Source of the DNA: an uncultured Flavobacterium sp.
Lineage (GTDB): Bacteria; Bacteroidota; Bacteroidia; Flavobacteriales; Flavobacteriaceae
NCBI RefSeq assembly: GCF_937876455.1
Contig: NZ_CALFIG010000254.1
Span: forward strand, 1 to 64,000
DNA length: 64,000 nt
Direction of reading: 5' to 3'
Shown here: piece after piece, positions 25,614-35,435 of the stretch
Layout of the letters: every line of letters starts with the position of its first letter
Position numbering within the stretch: the first letter of the stretch is position 1
Notes under the pieces: generated by a model
What the model saw: only the letters and a program-made list of their open reading frames with translations
Databases searched by the model: none
What the model was told of the DNA's origin: nothing
Translations under genes and position numbers: made by a program

Positions 25614-27809
25614 TTAAAAACTATATTTTGCTCCGCCATATATGTTTCTTCCTGGTGCATTAATCCCTGAAGCGAATGTGCGGTATTGTGTGTCTAAAAT
25701 ATTTTCTATACCTGTATAAAATTTAAAGCCATACATGTCTTTTGACGACGCTTTTATGTTGTAGGTTTCCCAAGCCGGCATACCTGTTGCAGGCGCATAT
25801 TGTGGGTTGTCTTCTCCGCTTGTGCTGTAATCTGCAATGTCTTTTTTACCATTAAATAGGAGATAGGCTTCTACCATTCCCCATTCGCGAGAATAATTTA
25901 AACCAATTCGGCCAAAATAAGGCGGAATATGATCCAAAGGTCTATTTGTTGTTTCTATTACTCTTCCTAACGTATACGAATAACTACCGTCAAATGTTAA
26001 CGATGAAGTTAAAGTTGATTTAAATGCTAAGTTAAATCCTGTAACATATGCTCTCCCTTTATTTTGATTTGCATATACTTCGCTTAATGTTCCATTATAC
26101 ATTAGTGTACTTGCGCCACCATAAGTAAATTTATCAGTTATGATGGCATCATACATGTTTGTGTAAAAATAAGTTCCTTCAAAAAAATGTTGATTCGATT
26201 CTGTTTTTAGTACAAATCCTAAATCAGTTGTAACTGTTTTTTCAGGGGCTAGGTTATTATTTGGTACAATTATCTTTCCACCTCCAGATTCAAATATTTT
26301 TGCTAAATCATCAATGTTTGGCACTCTAAATCCAGAACTTAAATTTGTTTTTAAAATGATATTTTTAGATGCATTATGTACAAGTCCTACATTTCCGCTA
26401 TAGGTAATATTGTTTTGTTTTATTTCCCAAAAAGGTAAGGGGAAAAAAGTATTATCTGAAATTGTACTTTTTAAACTTGTATAACCTAGACGCGCTCCGG
26501 CACTCCAGTTGGTTTTTTGGTATCTTTTTGATGTATAAGAAAAATAGATATCTGAACGCATCATATGGTTTTTTCCATTGGGATATCTGGTGTCTAAAGA
26601 GGTTTCAGTTCCTGTGTTAATATTGTTTTTAAAGGCCGTTGATTTTAAATTGTCATAATAAGTTTCTAGACCATAATATAAATTTCCGTTTTTTAATTTA
26701 GTTTCAAAATTTGTGGCTAAAGAAAATACAGCTACTTTTTCAATTCTGTTTTGCAAGTTATAGTTTCCAAAATTTCTGTTTACTCTGCTTTCTCTCACAT
26801 TTTGATAACTCAAATCAATTTTAACATCCGTATTTGTAAATACGTTTTCTTTTTCAATACTATAAATTCCAAGTACTCTTTTTTGAGGCCCATAATACCA
26901 TTCGGCACTTTTTAGAACAGTAGAAGAGGAGGGATCAGTTAGCCTGTCATATCTTGGAATGTTTGAACTAGTTGAATATTGAAAATTTAAGGTATGCAAA
27001 AATCCAGTAGTTGTTTTATAATTCAATTTTTGCATGAAATTATATTGTTTATAGCCAGAATTTACTTGAATATATTTGTTGTCATTTGTAATGATTGCAT
27101 CGACTCCATTAATTGTTGAGACATATAATGGTCTTTCGCCAAAAAAATCGCCATGATGGTTTTTCTTTTTACCCATTTTTATGTCGCCAAAATCATTGAA
27201 TGAAAAAGCAGTAAATGAAGTCCAGTTTTTTCCGCCATATCCTAAGTCAAAATAAGATGATTTTTCTGTATTTGCAGAAGAAAATCTCGAACTAATTGAA
27301 CCTGATAGATTAGTATTGAAAAGTGTGTTTTTTGTCAACATATTTACAGAACCACCTAAGGCATCGCTACCATATAAAGTTGAGGTTGGGCCGTATTGAA
27401 TAAGTATATTTTCAAGAAAATTTTCGTCAACAGTAATGACATTTTGTAAATGACCTGCTCTAAAAATAAGATTGTTCATTCTAACACCATCTACAAGCAA
27501 TAAAACTCTACTCGATTCAAATCCTCTAATTACAGGACTTCCACCACCTTGTTGTGATTTTTGAATAAATAGCGCCCCTGAATTTCCTAATGCGTCCGCT
27601 GTAGTTTGAAAATTTTGAAATTCAATTTTAGCTTTAGAAATAACTTCGATTTGCGATGGATGTTGCTGTTTGTTAATGCTAATTTTTGTAGAGTTGATTT
27701 TTATCTCTTCAATGTTTTGAATTTTAATACTGTCTTTAGATTTTTGAGAAAAAGAGAATTGTAAACAAAAAAAGGTAAGCAAAATGGGTAAAAAATAATT
27801 TTTAGTCAT
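25614..27809 (-). CDS. TonB-dependent receptor, haem/haemoglobin-type
   Basis: This 731-residue outer-membrane receptor starts with a signal peptide (MTKNYFLPILLTFFCLQFSFSQ). Its plug domain contains GGGSPVIRGFESSRVLLLVDGVRMNN split over residues 88-115, then GPTSTLYGSDALGGSVNML. The beta-barrel ends with YGGAKYSF, a normal terminal aromatic residue. RGFESSRVLLLVDGVRMNN and GHLQNVITVD resemble haemoglobin/haem receptors (HmuR type), so iron or haem uptake is likely. It lacks the N-terminal carboxypeptidase-like domain of SusC proteins. It lies 31 bp after the SPOR-domain gene on the same strand and is probably co-transcribed with it. Confidence 0.85.
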   Translation of the reverse strand: MTKNYFLPILLTFFCLQFSFSQKSKDSIKIQNIEEIKINSTKISINKQQHPSQIEVISKAKIEFQNFQTTADALGNSGALFIQKSQQGGGSPVIRGFESSRVLLLVDGVRMNNLIFRAGHLQNVITVDENFLENILIQYGPTSTLYGSDALGGSVNMLTKNTLFNTNLSGSISSRFSSANTEKSSYFDLGYGGKNWTSFTAFSFNDFGDIKMGKKKNHHGDFFGERPLYVSTINGVDAIITNDNKYIQVNSGYKQYNFMQKLNYKTTTGFLHTLNFQYSTSSNIPRYDRLTDPSSSTVLKSAEWYYGPQKRVLGIYSIEKENVFTNTDVKIDLSYQNVRESRVNRNFGNYNLQNRIEKVAVFSLATNFETKLKNGNLYYGLETYYDNLKSTAFKNNINTGTETSLDTRYPNGKNHMMRSDIYFSYTSKRYQKTNWSAGARLGYTSLKSTISDNTFFPLPFWEIKQNNITYSGNVGLVHNASKNIILKTNLSSGFRVPNIDDLAKIFESGGGKIIVPNNNLAPEKTVTTDLGFVLKTESNQHFFEGTYFYTNMYDAIITDKFTYGGASTLMYNGTLSEVYANQNKGRAYVTGFNLAFKSTLTSSLTFDGSYSYTLGRVIETTNRPLDHIPPYFGRIGLNYSREWGMVEAYLLFNGKKDIADYSTSGEDNPQYAPATGMPAWETYNIKASSKDMYGFKFYTGIENILDTQYRTFASGINAPGRNIYGGAKYSF

Positions 27810-27840
27810 AGTGTAAAATTTACGTGAAGTAAAATAGGAA

Positions 27841-28233
27841 TTACTTTTTATTTGGGTTAATTAATAAGGCGGTAGGAAATTTCTTTTTTATGCCAATTAA
27901 CGCTTTTTCCGCCTCTATTTTTGATTTATAACTTCCCACCCAAACTTTATAAGAGGGATTGCTAAAAACAATAGTACCATCCGTGTTTTTAAACTCCTTT
28001 TTGAATTGTGTTAGATTTTTTTTAGAGTCTTCAATAGAACCAAAGAAAATTTGAATTTTATATTTATCATTTATCGTTATTGCAGCATTTGCTTTTCGTT
28101 TTTCGGCTAATAATTGTTCTACTTTTGGGTCTTGCTGAAACGAAAATACACGCTTCATAGAAAAAATATTTTGCCAAATTAGTATAGTTGCTAAAACGAG
28201 TAAAAAACGAACTTTATTTTTTAATGTCTTCAT
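27841..28233 (-). CDS. SPOR-domain protein
   Basis: This 130-residue protein has an N-terminal hydrophobic segment (VRFLLVLATILIWQNIF), a short linker and a SPOR domain over residues 55-125 (YKIQIFFGSIEDSKKNL, SYKVWVGSYKSKIEAEKAL, IKKKFPTALLI). SPOR domains bind denuded peptidoglycan glycans. It is probably periplasmic and anchored or secreted. It is the first gene of a two-gene unit with the TonB receptor and is divergent from the act operon. Confidence 0.82.
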   Translation of the reverse strand: MKTLKNKVRFLLVLATILIWQNIFSMKRVFSFQQDPKVEQLLAEKRKANAAITINDKYKIQIFFGSIEDSKKNLTQFKKEFKNTDGTIVFSNPSYKVWVGSYKSKIEAEKALIGIKKKFPTALLINPNKK

Positions 28234-28251
28234 AATGAATGCTATTTGCTA

Positions 28252-28259
28252 CAAAAATA
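28252..28259 (-). promoter_or_regulatory. -7 box of the SPOR / TonB receptor unit
   Basis: Read on the minus strand this is TAttTTTG, 18 nt before the ATG at 28233. No clear -33 element is visible. It is divergent from the act promoter about 80 bp away. Confidence 0.45.
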
Positions 28260-28334
28260 TAATTAAGTTTTAAAATAAATGATTTATTCTTATTTAGAAT
28301 TAAAATAAATTACATTTTAAGATAAATTTAAGGT

Positions 28335-28364
28335 TTTGATAATTATTCTAATGTTGTATTTTTG
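28335..28364 (+). promoter_or_regulatory. Promoter of the act-cox operon
   Basis: TTTG at 28335-28338 and TAttTTTG at 28357-28364 are separated by 18 nt, close to the ideal 19. It gives a 5' leader of about 80 nt before the actA ATG at 28452. Confidence 0.75.
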
Positions 28365-28451
28365 TCCGAGTTTTAATAAAAGTGTGATTAAATAAATGCA
28401 GTCGTTTGAATTGCTAAAATCATACCAAATTAGTTAGTAATCAATTTTAAT

Positions 28452-29789
28452 ATGAAAAAGGTGGGTAACCCTAAATCGTTTTCAAAAACTTTCTTCTCGT
28501 TAGCGTTAACATTTGTGTTCGCTTTTGCTGTAAGTGCACAAGAACCAGCAGTTGCTCCGGCAGCAGCTCCAGATGCAGCAGCAGCTCCAGCAGCTGGAGC
28601 CGGAGATCCTGCAAAAGGAAAAGAATTGTTTAATACCAATTGTGCGGCTTGTCACAAGTTAGATCAAAAAATGACTGGCCCTGCTTTGCGAGGTGTTGGT
28701 GATAAGTATGACAAAGAATGGTTGTACAAATGGATCAAGAACAGTGCTGATTTAATTAAATCGGGAGACGCAAAAGCGGTTAAGGTTTATGAAGAGTTCA
28801 ATAAAGTAGCGATGACTGCTTTTCCTCAATTATCAAATGCGGATATTGATAACATTATCGCTTACACCATGCAACCTAAGGAAGAACCTAAAGCGTCGAC
28901 TGGAGGTACGGTTGAAAATAAAGATGGTGGAGATCAAAGCGGTTTGTCAAATACGATAATCTTAGGTGCTTTAATTCTAGTTCTTGCTGTTTTGGTATTT
29001 ATGTTATTTACAGTAAATAAACTGTTAAAAAATGTAATTGCAGCAAAAGGAATTGAGTTTGAAGAGAAACCAAAATCATTGCCTTTATGGAAAGCATTTG
29101 CTCAAAATCAATTCTTGGTTTTAGTATCTGCTATTTTATTCCTATTGATTTCTGCTTACTATATGTATGGTTATTTCATGCAAATAGGAGTAGACCAAGG
29201 CTATGAGCCAATTCAGCCAATTCATTATTCACATAAAATTCATGCTGGAGATAACGGTATCGATTGTAAGTACTGTCACTCTTCTGCAAGAGTTTCTAAA
29301 AACGCAGGTATTCCTTCGTTAAATGTGTGTATGAATTGTCATAAAAATATTTCTGAATTCCAAGGAGATAAAGATTCGACTTATGTTGATTATTCTAAAG
29401 AATTCTATACTGGCGAAATCAAAAAATTATATGACGCTGTAGGTTGGGATCCAGCTACACAAAAATATACAGGAAAAACTAAACCAGTAAAATGGGTTAG
29501 AATTCATAATTTACCAGACTTTGTTTATTTCAATCACTCACAACACGTAACAGTTGGTGGTATTGAATGTCAAAAATGTCACGGTAAAGTAGAAACTTTC
29601 GAAATCATGAAACAAGATCAACCGTTAACTATGGGTTGGTGTATTAACTGTCACAGAGAAACAAATGTGAAAGTTGAAGAAAATGGTTATTACGAAAAAA
29701 TCCACGCAGAATTGTCTAAAAAATATGGCAAATCTAAGTTAACTGCTGCTGACATGGGCGGTTTAGAATGTGGTAAATGTCACTATTAA
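28452..29789 (+). CDS. actA: Alternative complex III multihaem cytochrome c subunit ActA
   Basis: This 445-residue periplasmic protein has a signal peptide, an Ala/Pro-rich stretch (31-50) and then six CxxCH haem sites: CAACH (64), CKYCH (about 273), CMNCH (about 295), CQKCH (about 374), CINCH (about 398) and CGKCH (about 441). The first is in a separate monohaem cytochrome c domain; two transmembrane helices (about 168-190 and 218-240) lie between it and the multihaem part. ActA of Rhodothermus is described as pentahaem, so the N-terminal domain makes this version larger. It passes electrons from menaquinol oxidation toward the oxidase. It is first in the act-cox operon. Confidence 0.92.
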   Translation: MKKVGNPKSFSKTFFSLALTFVFAFAVSAQEPAVAPAAAPDAAAAPAAGAGDPAKGKELFNTNCAACHKLDQKMTGPALRGVGDKYDKEWLYKWIKNSADLIKSGDAKAVKVYEEFNKVAMTAFPQLSNADIDNIIAYTMQPKEEPKASTGGTVENKDGGDQSGLSNTIILGALILVLAVLVFMLFTVNKLLKNVIAAKGIEFEEKPKSLPLWKAFAQNQFLVLVSAILFLLISAYYMYGYFMQIGVDQGYEPIQPIHYSHKIHAGDNGIDCKYCHSSARVSKNAGIPSLNVCMNCHKNISEFQGDKDSTYVDYSKEFYTGEIKKLYDAVGWDPATQKYTGKTKPVKWVRIHNLPDFVYFNHSQHVTVGGIECQKCHGKVETFEIMKQDQPLTMGWCINCHRETNVKVEENGYYEKIHAELSKKYGKSKLTAADMGGLECGKCHY

Positions 29790-29820
29790 TATTAATTTAA
29801 GAAGCTAATATCTATATACA

Positions 29821-32800
29821 ATGGCATCAAACAAAAAATACTGGAAAAGTGTTGAAGAACTAAATGAAAATAGTTCTATTGTTGAGACGCTAAAAAACAA
29901 CGAATTTGTTGAACAAATTCCAGTTGATGAATTTTTAGGTGATAAAGAGAATCTAACAAATTCATCTACTTCACGTCGTGACTTTTTAAAATATGTAGGT
30001 TTCAGTACAGCTGCTGCTTCGTTAGCTGCTTGTGAAGGACCTGTAATTAAATCAATTCCTTATGTGGTTCAACCAGAAGAAATTATTCCTGGTGTGGCAG
30101 ATTATTATGCTACAACTATTGCTGATGGTTTTGATTTTGCTAATATTTTAATCAAAACGCGTGAGGGTCGTCCAATAAAAGTAGAAAATAATAAATTACA
30201 AGGTGCGGTTTCTGGAGCGAACGCGAGAGTGCATGCTTCGGTACTTTCTTTATATGACAATTTAAGACTTAAAGGTCCAAAAGTTGAAGGAAAAGAGTCG
30301 TCTTGGAATGAAGTTCATGCTAAAGTAAAAGCAAGTTTATCTGAAGCAAAAGCGAATGGCGGAGCTGTTGTGGTTTTAACCAATACGATGTCAAGTCCTT
30401 CAACTGATAAATTAATTGGTGATTTAACGGCAAAATATACAAATGTAAAGCATGTAGTGTATGATGCGGTTTCTGAAACAAATGCTTTAGATGCCTTTCA
30501 AACAGTATATGGTTTCAGAGCATTAGCTAATTATGATTTCTCAAAAGCTGATACGATTGTATCTGTAGGTGCAGATTTCTTAGGAGATTGGCAAGGAGGA
30601 GGTTTTGATGCAGGCTATGCAAAAGGACGTATTCCTAAAAACGGAAAAATGTCTAAGCATATCCAAATTGAGGCAAATATGTCTTTAGCGGGTGCAAGCG
30701 CTGATAAAAGAATTCCATTAACTATTGCAGACCAAAAGAAAGCTTTAGTAAAATTATACAATGCGGTTACAGGTTCAAATGTAACTGTTGGAAAGTTAGC
30801 AAAATATGATGCTGATGTTGAAAAAGCAGCACAACAACTAAAAGCTTCTGCTTCTAAAGGAGTTGTAGTAACAGGCTTAGATGATTTAGATGCTCAATTA
30901 TTGGTTTTAGCCATTAACAATGCATTACAATCACAAGCATTTAATCCAACAGATGCTAAATTAGTTAGAAAAGGAGATGCAAAAGCTGTGAATCAGTTAG
31001 TAGCAGACATGAATGCTGGTAAAGTTCATACATTAATTATGAGTGGTGTAAATCCAGTATATACTTTGCCAAATGCAAAAGAGTTTGTTGCAGGATTAGG
31101 TAAAGTAAAAGTATCAGTTGCGTTTTCTACTAAAGAGGACGAAACAGCTAAAATTTCAACAATAGCTGCAGCTGCTACACATTATTTAGAATCTTGGGGC
31201 GATGTTATGATAACACGTTCTAATTATAGTTTGATGCAACCAACCATCAGACCTTTATTTGATACAAAACAATTCCAAGAAGCATTATTAACTTGGACAG
31301 ATAATCCAACAACGTATTATGATTTCTTAAAAGGATTTGCTCCCGCTTTATTAGGAGGAAAATCATGGAATCAAGCAGTACATGATGGTTTCACTGTTCT
31401 TGGTGCAGGTTCAGTAACTGCACAAGGGGCAAATTATGCTGCTTCAGCTACTAAATTAGCAAATGCAAAAGCAACAGGTTTAGATTTAGTATTGTATACC
31501 AAAGTAGGCATGGGTGATGGACAACAAGCTAATAATCCTTGGTTACAAGAGTTTCCAGATCCTATTACAAGAGTATCTTGGGATAACTATGTTACTGTTT
31601 CTAAGGCAGATGCTGAAAAATTAGGTTTAAAAAACTGGAATGTTGCAAACGGAGGACTAAACGGAAGTTATACTTCAATAAAAGTAGGAAACGCTACGTT
31701 GGAAAAAGTGCCAGTAGTTATTCAACCAGGTCAAGCTGTAGGGACTATCGGTTTATCTTTAGGATATGGTAAAAAAGAAGCATTAAAAGAAGAAATGCAA
31801 GTAGGTGTTAATGCTTACACAGTATATGCTAATTTTAATGCAAATCAATCTGCAACAGTTACTTTGGCAGATGGAGAACACGAATTTGCTTGTGTTCAAT
31901 TACAAAAAACATTAATGGGTAGAGGAGATATCATCAAGGATACTACTTTATCTGTATTCAATAAAGCAAATGACTCAGGTGAGGTTGAATTATATAACCC
32001 AAAACCAGTTGTTTCATTAGATCATAAAGAAACGCCTGCATCTAAGGTTGATTTATGGACTTCTTTTGATCGATCAACAGGACACCATTTTAATTTATCA
32101 ATAGATTTAAATGCTTGTACAGGATGTGGGGCGTGTGTAATTGCATGTCATGCTGAAAATAATGTACCAGTTGTTGGTAAATCTGAAGTGAGAAGAAGCC
32201 GTGATATGCATTGGTTACGTATCGATAGATATTATTCTTCAGAGGAAACTTTTGCAGGTGATATTGATAAAAAAGAATCAGCAGACGGATTAATGAGCTC
32301 TATTTCTACTTTCACAAGTATGGAAGATCCTTCAGAAAATCCACAAGTTGCTTTCCAACCGGTAATGTGTCAACATTGTAATCATGCACCATGTGAAACA
32401 GTTTGTCCAGTAGCAGCTACATCACACTCTCGTCAAGGTCAAAATCACATGGCTTACAACAGATGTGTTGGAACACGTTATTGTGCTAACAACTGTCCAT
32501 ATAAAGTACGTCGTTTTAACTGGTTCTTATACAATAAGAATGATGAGTTTAATTACCACATGAATGACGATTTAGGTCGTATGGTGTTAAATCCAGATGT
32601 GAATGTACGTTCTCGTGGGGTAATGGAAAAATGTTCTATGTGTATTCAAATGACTCAAGCAACCATCTTGAAAGCTAAAAAAGAAGGTAGAGCAGTTGAA
32701 ACTAATGAATTTGCAACAGCATGTTCTGCAGCATGTACATCAGGAGCTATGATTTTTGGGGACGTTAATGATGCTACTTCTGATGTGGCAAAATTAGCCG

Positions 32801-32892
32801 AATCTGATAGATCATATCATTTGTTAGAGCATATTGGAACAAAACCAAATGTGTTCTACCACGTGAAAGTAAGAAACGATAAAGAAATTTAA
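29821..32892 (+). CDS. actB: Alternative complex III iron-sulfur / molybdopterin-like subunit ActB
   Basis: This 1023-residue protein carries a twin-arginine motif (S-R52-R-F-type: SRRDFLKYVG) ending in a lipobox-like SLAAC with C71, so it is exported by Tat and possibly lipidated. The middle part resembles molybdopterin oxidoreductases but, in this family, binds no molybdenum cofactor. The C-terminal part has four clusters of cysteines: CTGCGACVIAC, CQHCNHAPCETVCP, CVGTRYCANNCPYK and CSMCIQ with CSAAC, which hold iron-sulfur clusters. It sits beside ActA and ActC in the complex. The gap to actA is 31 bp. Confidence 0.94.
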   Translation: MASNKKYWKSVEELNENSSIVETLKNNEFVEQIPVDEFLGDKENLTNSSTSRRDFLKYVGFSTAAASLAACEGPVIKSIPYVVQPEEIIPGVADYYATTIADGFDFANILIKTREGRPIKVENNKLQGAVSGANARVHASVLSLYDNLRLKGPKVEGKESSWNEVHAKVKASLSEAKANGGAVVVLTNTMSSPSTDKLIGDLTAKYTNVKHVVYDAVSETNALDAFQTVYGFRALANYDFSKADTIVSVGADFLGDWQGGGFDAGYAKGRIPKNGKMSKHIQIEANMSLAGASADKRIPLTIADQKKALVKLYNAVTGSNVTVGKLAKYDADVEKAAQQLKASASKGVVVTGLDDLDAQLLVLAINNALQSQAFNPTDAKLVRKGDAKAVNQLVADMNAGKVHTLIMSGVNPVYTLPNAKEFVAGLGKVKVSVAFSTKEDETAKISTIAAAATHYLESWGDVMITRSNYSLMQPTIRPLFDTKQFQEALLTWTDNPTTYYDFLKGFAPALLGGKSWNQAVHDGFTVLGAGSVTAQGANYAASATKLANAKATGLDLVLYTKVGMGDGQQANNPWLQEFPDPITRVSWDNYVTVSKADAEKLGLKNWNVANGGLNGSYTSIKVGNATLEKVPVVIQPGQAVGTIGLSLGYGKKEALKEEMQVGVNAYTVYANFNANQSATVTLADGEHEFACVQLQKTLMGRGDIIKDTTLSVFNKANDSGEVELYNPKPVVSLDHKETPASKVDLWTSFDRSTGHHFNLSIDLNACTGCGACVIACHAENNVPVVGKSEVRRSRDMHWLRIDRYYSSEETFAGDIDKKESADGLMSSISTFTSMEDPSENPQVAFQPVMCQHCNHAPCETVCPVAATSHSRQGQNHMAYNRCVGTRYCANNCPYKVRRFNWFLYNKNDEFNYHMNDDLGRMVLNPDVNVRSRGVMEKCSMCIQMTQATILKAKKEGRAVETNEFATACSAACTSGAMIFGDVNDATSDVAKLAESDRSYHLLEHIGTKPNVFYHVKVRNDKEI

Positions 32893-32917
32893 TAACAGAA
32901 ATACAATATAAAGGATT

Positions 32918-34321
32918 ATGTCTCATTACGAAGCACCCATTAGAAAGCCTCTTGTTATTGGTGATAAAAGTTATCACGATATAACAGTTGATGTTGCTAG
33001 ACCTGTAGAAGGAAGAGCTAATAAACTATGGTGGACAGTATTTACTATTGCATTAGCTGCATTCCTTTGGGGATTAGGATGTATGGTTTATACCATTTCT
33101 ACCGGAATTGGAACATGGGGATTAAATAAAACAATTGGTTGGGCTTGGGATATTACTAACTTCGTTTGGTGGGTTGGTATTGGTCACGCCGGAACACTTA
33201 TCTCAGCGGTATTATTATTATTCCGTCAAAAATGGAGAATGGCTATTAACCGTTCTGCTGAAGCCATGACAATTTTCTCAGTAGTTCAAGCGGGTTTATT
33301 CCCAATTATTCACATGGGACGTCCATGGTTAGGCTATTGGGTATTGCCAATTCCAAATCAATTTGGATCATTATGGGTAAACTTTAACTCCCCATTATTA
33401 TGGGACGTATTTGCAATTTCTACCTATTTATCTGTTTCATTGGTTTTCTGGTGGACAGGTTTATTACCAGATTTTGCAATGTTAAGAGATAGAGCCGTTA
33501 CCCCATTTACTAAAAGAGTATATTCTATCCTTTCTTTTGGATGGAGTGGTAGAGCTAAAGACTGGCAACGTTTTGAAGAAGTTTCATTAGTATTAGCAGG
33601 TTTAGCAACACCACTTGTACTTTCAGTACATACAATTGTATCATTTGACTTCGCAACTTCAGTTATACCGGGTTGGCATACTACAATTTTGCCTCCATAT
33701 TTCGTAGCTGGAGCTATTTTCTCAGGATTTGCAATGGTAAACACCTTGTTAATCATCATGAGAAAAGTATCTAATTTAGAAGATTATATTACGGTTCAAC
33801 ATATCGAATTAATGAATATTGTAATTATGATTACAGGTTCAATTGTAGGTTGTGCATATATTACTGAGTTATTTGTAGCTTGGTATTCAGGAGTAGAGTA
33901 TGAACAATATGCTTTCCTGAATAGAGCTACAGGACCTTACTGGTGGTCATATTGGTTAATGATGACTTGTAACGTATTCTCACCTCAGTTCATGTGGTCT
34001 AAAAAATTAAGAACAAGTATTGCATTTTCATTCATTATTTCTATTGTGGTAAACATAGGAATGTGGTTTGAACGATTTGTAATCATTGTTACCTCTTTAC
34101 ATAGAGATTATTTACCATCTTCTTGGACGATGTTCCAACCAACGTTTGTTGATGCTGGAATCTACATTGGAACAATTGGATTCTTCTTTGTATTATTCTT
34201 ATTGTATTCTAGAAGTTTCCCTGTAATTGCTCAAGCAGAAGTAAAAACAATCTTAAAGTCTTCTGGAGATAATTTCAAAAGAGAAAGAGGAGATAGTAAA
34301 CCAGGTCACGATCATCATTAA
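32918..34321 (+). CDS. actC: Alternative complex III quinol-binding subunit ActC (NrfD-like)
   Basis: This 467-residue integral membrane protein has about ten transmembrane helices and belongs to the NrfD/PsrC family, which binds menaquinol. Characteristic parts are FVWWVGIGHAGTLISAVLLL and HMGRPWLGYWVLPIPN. It has no cofactor motif of its own, as expected. The C-terminus ends in a short histidine-rich tail (GHDHH). The gene is 25 bp after actB and 11 bp before actD. Confidence 0.95.
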   Translation: MSHYEAPIRKPLVIGDKSYHDITVDVARPVEGRANKLWWTVFTIALAAFLWGLGCMVYTISTGIGTWGLNKTIGWAWDITNFVWWVGIGHAGTLISAVLLLFRQKWRMAINRSAEAMTIFSVVQAGLFPIIHMGRPWLGYWVLPIPNQFGSLWVNFNSPLLWDVFAISTYLSVSLVFWWTGLLPDFAMLRDRAVTPFTKRVYSILSFGWSGRAKDWQRFEEVSLVLAGLATPLVLSVHTIVSFDFATSVIPGWHTTILPPYFVAGAIFSGFAMVNTLLIIMRKVSNLEDYITVQHIELMNIVIMITGSIVGCAYITELFVAWYSGVEYEQYAFLNRATGPYWWSYWLMMTCNVFSPQFMWSKKLRTSIAFSFIISIVVNIGMWFERFVIIVTSLHRDYLPSSWTMFQPTFVDAGIYIGTIGFFFVLFLLYSRSFPVIAQAEVKTILKSSGDNFKRERGDSKPGHDHH

Positions 34322-34332
34322 TATTTAAGATT

Positions 34333-34854
34333 ATGAGTAATAAAGTTATACACGCGATATATAATGACGATGATGTTTTGTTAGATGCAGTTAAGAAAAC
34401 GAAAGCAGCTCATCATCACATTGAAGAAGTATATACACCATTTCCAGTACATGGACTAGACAAAGCAATGGGTTTAGCTTCTACTAGATTAGCAATATGT
34501 GCCTTTTTATATGGAATAACAGGTTTAATTATTTATGCAAATTTATTAAACTATGTAATGATTTTAGATTGGCCACAGGATATTGGAGGAAAACCAAGTT
34601 TTGCATTTTACCAAAACATGCCTGCTTTTGTTCCAGTAATGTTTGAAGGTACAGTGTTTTTTGCAGCCCATTTAATGGTAATTACATTTTACATGAGAAG
34701 TAAATTATGGCCATTCAAAAAAGCAGAGAATCCAGATGTAAGAACAACTGATGATCATTTTTTAATGGAAGTTGGTGTACAAGGTAATGAAGAAGAATTA
34801 GTTTCTTTTTTCCAAAATACAGGAGCTATCGAAGTAAAAGTAATTGAAAAATAG
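34333..34854 (+). CDS. actD: Alternative complex III subunit ActD (DUF3341)
   Basis: This 173-residue protein has two transmembrane helices and a soluble C-terminal part. It begins with VIHAIYNDDDVLLDAVKKTK and EEVYTPFPVHGLDKAMGL, the DUF3341 pattern of ActD. It is a structural subunit without cofactors. Its stop codon lies 7 bp before the actE ATG. Confidence 0.93.
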   Translation: MSNKVIHAIYNDDDVLLDAVKKTKAAHHHIEEVYTPFPVHGLDKAMGLASTRLAICAFLYGITGLIIYANLLNYVMILDWPQDIGGKPSFAFYQNMPAFVPVMFEGTVFFAAHLMVITFYMRSKLWPFKKAENPDVRTTDDHFLMEVGVQGNEEELVSFFQNTGAIEVKVIEK

Positions 34855-34861
34855 AGGAGTG

Positions 34862-35410
34862 ATGAGAAAAGTTTTAAATAGTATTGTATTAGCTGGTGTA
34901 GCTTTATTAAGCACATCATGTTTTGACAAATCAAAACCAAACTACCAGTTCTTCCCTAATATGTATGAGCCGGTTTCTTATGAAACGTATTCAGAACATG
35001 CTATTTTTCCGGGAGGCAAAGAAGGTTTAATTCCAGCAGAAGGAACAATTAAAAGAGGTTTTACACCTTATGAAATTCCTAATACTCCAGAAGGATATGC
35101 TTTAGCAAAAGCTTCATTAAAATCGCCATTAACAGCGGAACAAAAAAATGAAGAAAAAGGAAAAGAATTATTCAATATTTACTGTGCTATTTGTCACGGT
35201 GAAGCAGGTGATGGTAAAGGAAATTTAGCAAAAAGAGAAAAATTTGCTGGAGTTCCTAATTATAAAGATAGAGAAATTACTGAAGGAAGTATCTTTCATG
35301 TAGTTACATACGGAATCAATTCTATGGGTTCGCATGCTAATCAATTATCAAAAGAAGAAAGATGGCAAGTTGCAGACTATGTGTTGAAACTTAAAGCAGA
35401 ATTAAAATAG
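34862..35410 (+). CDS. actE: Alternative complex III monohaem cytochrome c lipoprotein ActE
   Basis: This 182-residue protein has a lipoprotein signal peptide (VLNSIVLAGVALLSTSC) and one haem site, CAICHGEAGDGKGNLA, with a likely methionine ligand in INSMGSHA. It can carry electrons from ActA toward cytochrome oxidase. I chose the ATG at 34862; a TTG at 34844 is in frame and overlaps actD, but it would add six residues before the signal peptide. An AGGAG sits directly before this ATG, unusual in this genome but probably chance. Confidence 0.93.
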   Translation: MRKVLNSIVLAGVALLSTSCFDKSKPNYQFFPNMYEPVSYETYSEHAIFPGGKEGLIPAEGTIKRGFTPYEIPNTPEGYALAKASLKSPLTAEQKNEEKGKELFNIYCAICHGEAGDGKGNLAKREKFAGVPNYKDREITEGSIFHVVTYGINSMGSHANQLSKEERWQVADYVLKLKAELK

Positions 35411-35435
35411 TAATACATTTTTGAAAATAATAGAT

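Noticed and set aside
28430..28639. Minus-strand frame rich in Ala and Gly opposite the actA start
   Set aside because: It mirrors the Ala/Pro-rich linker of ActA and covers its signal-peptide region; no homology or promoter.
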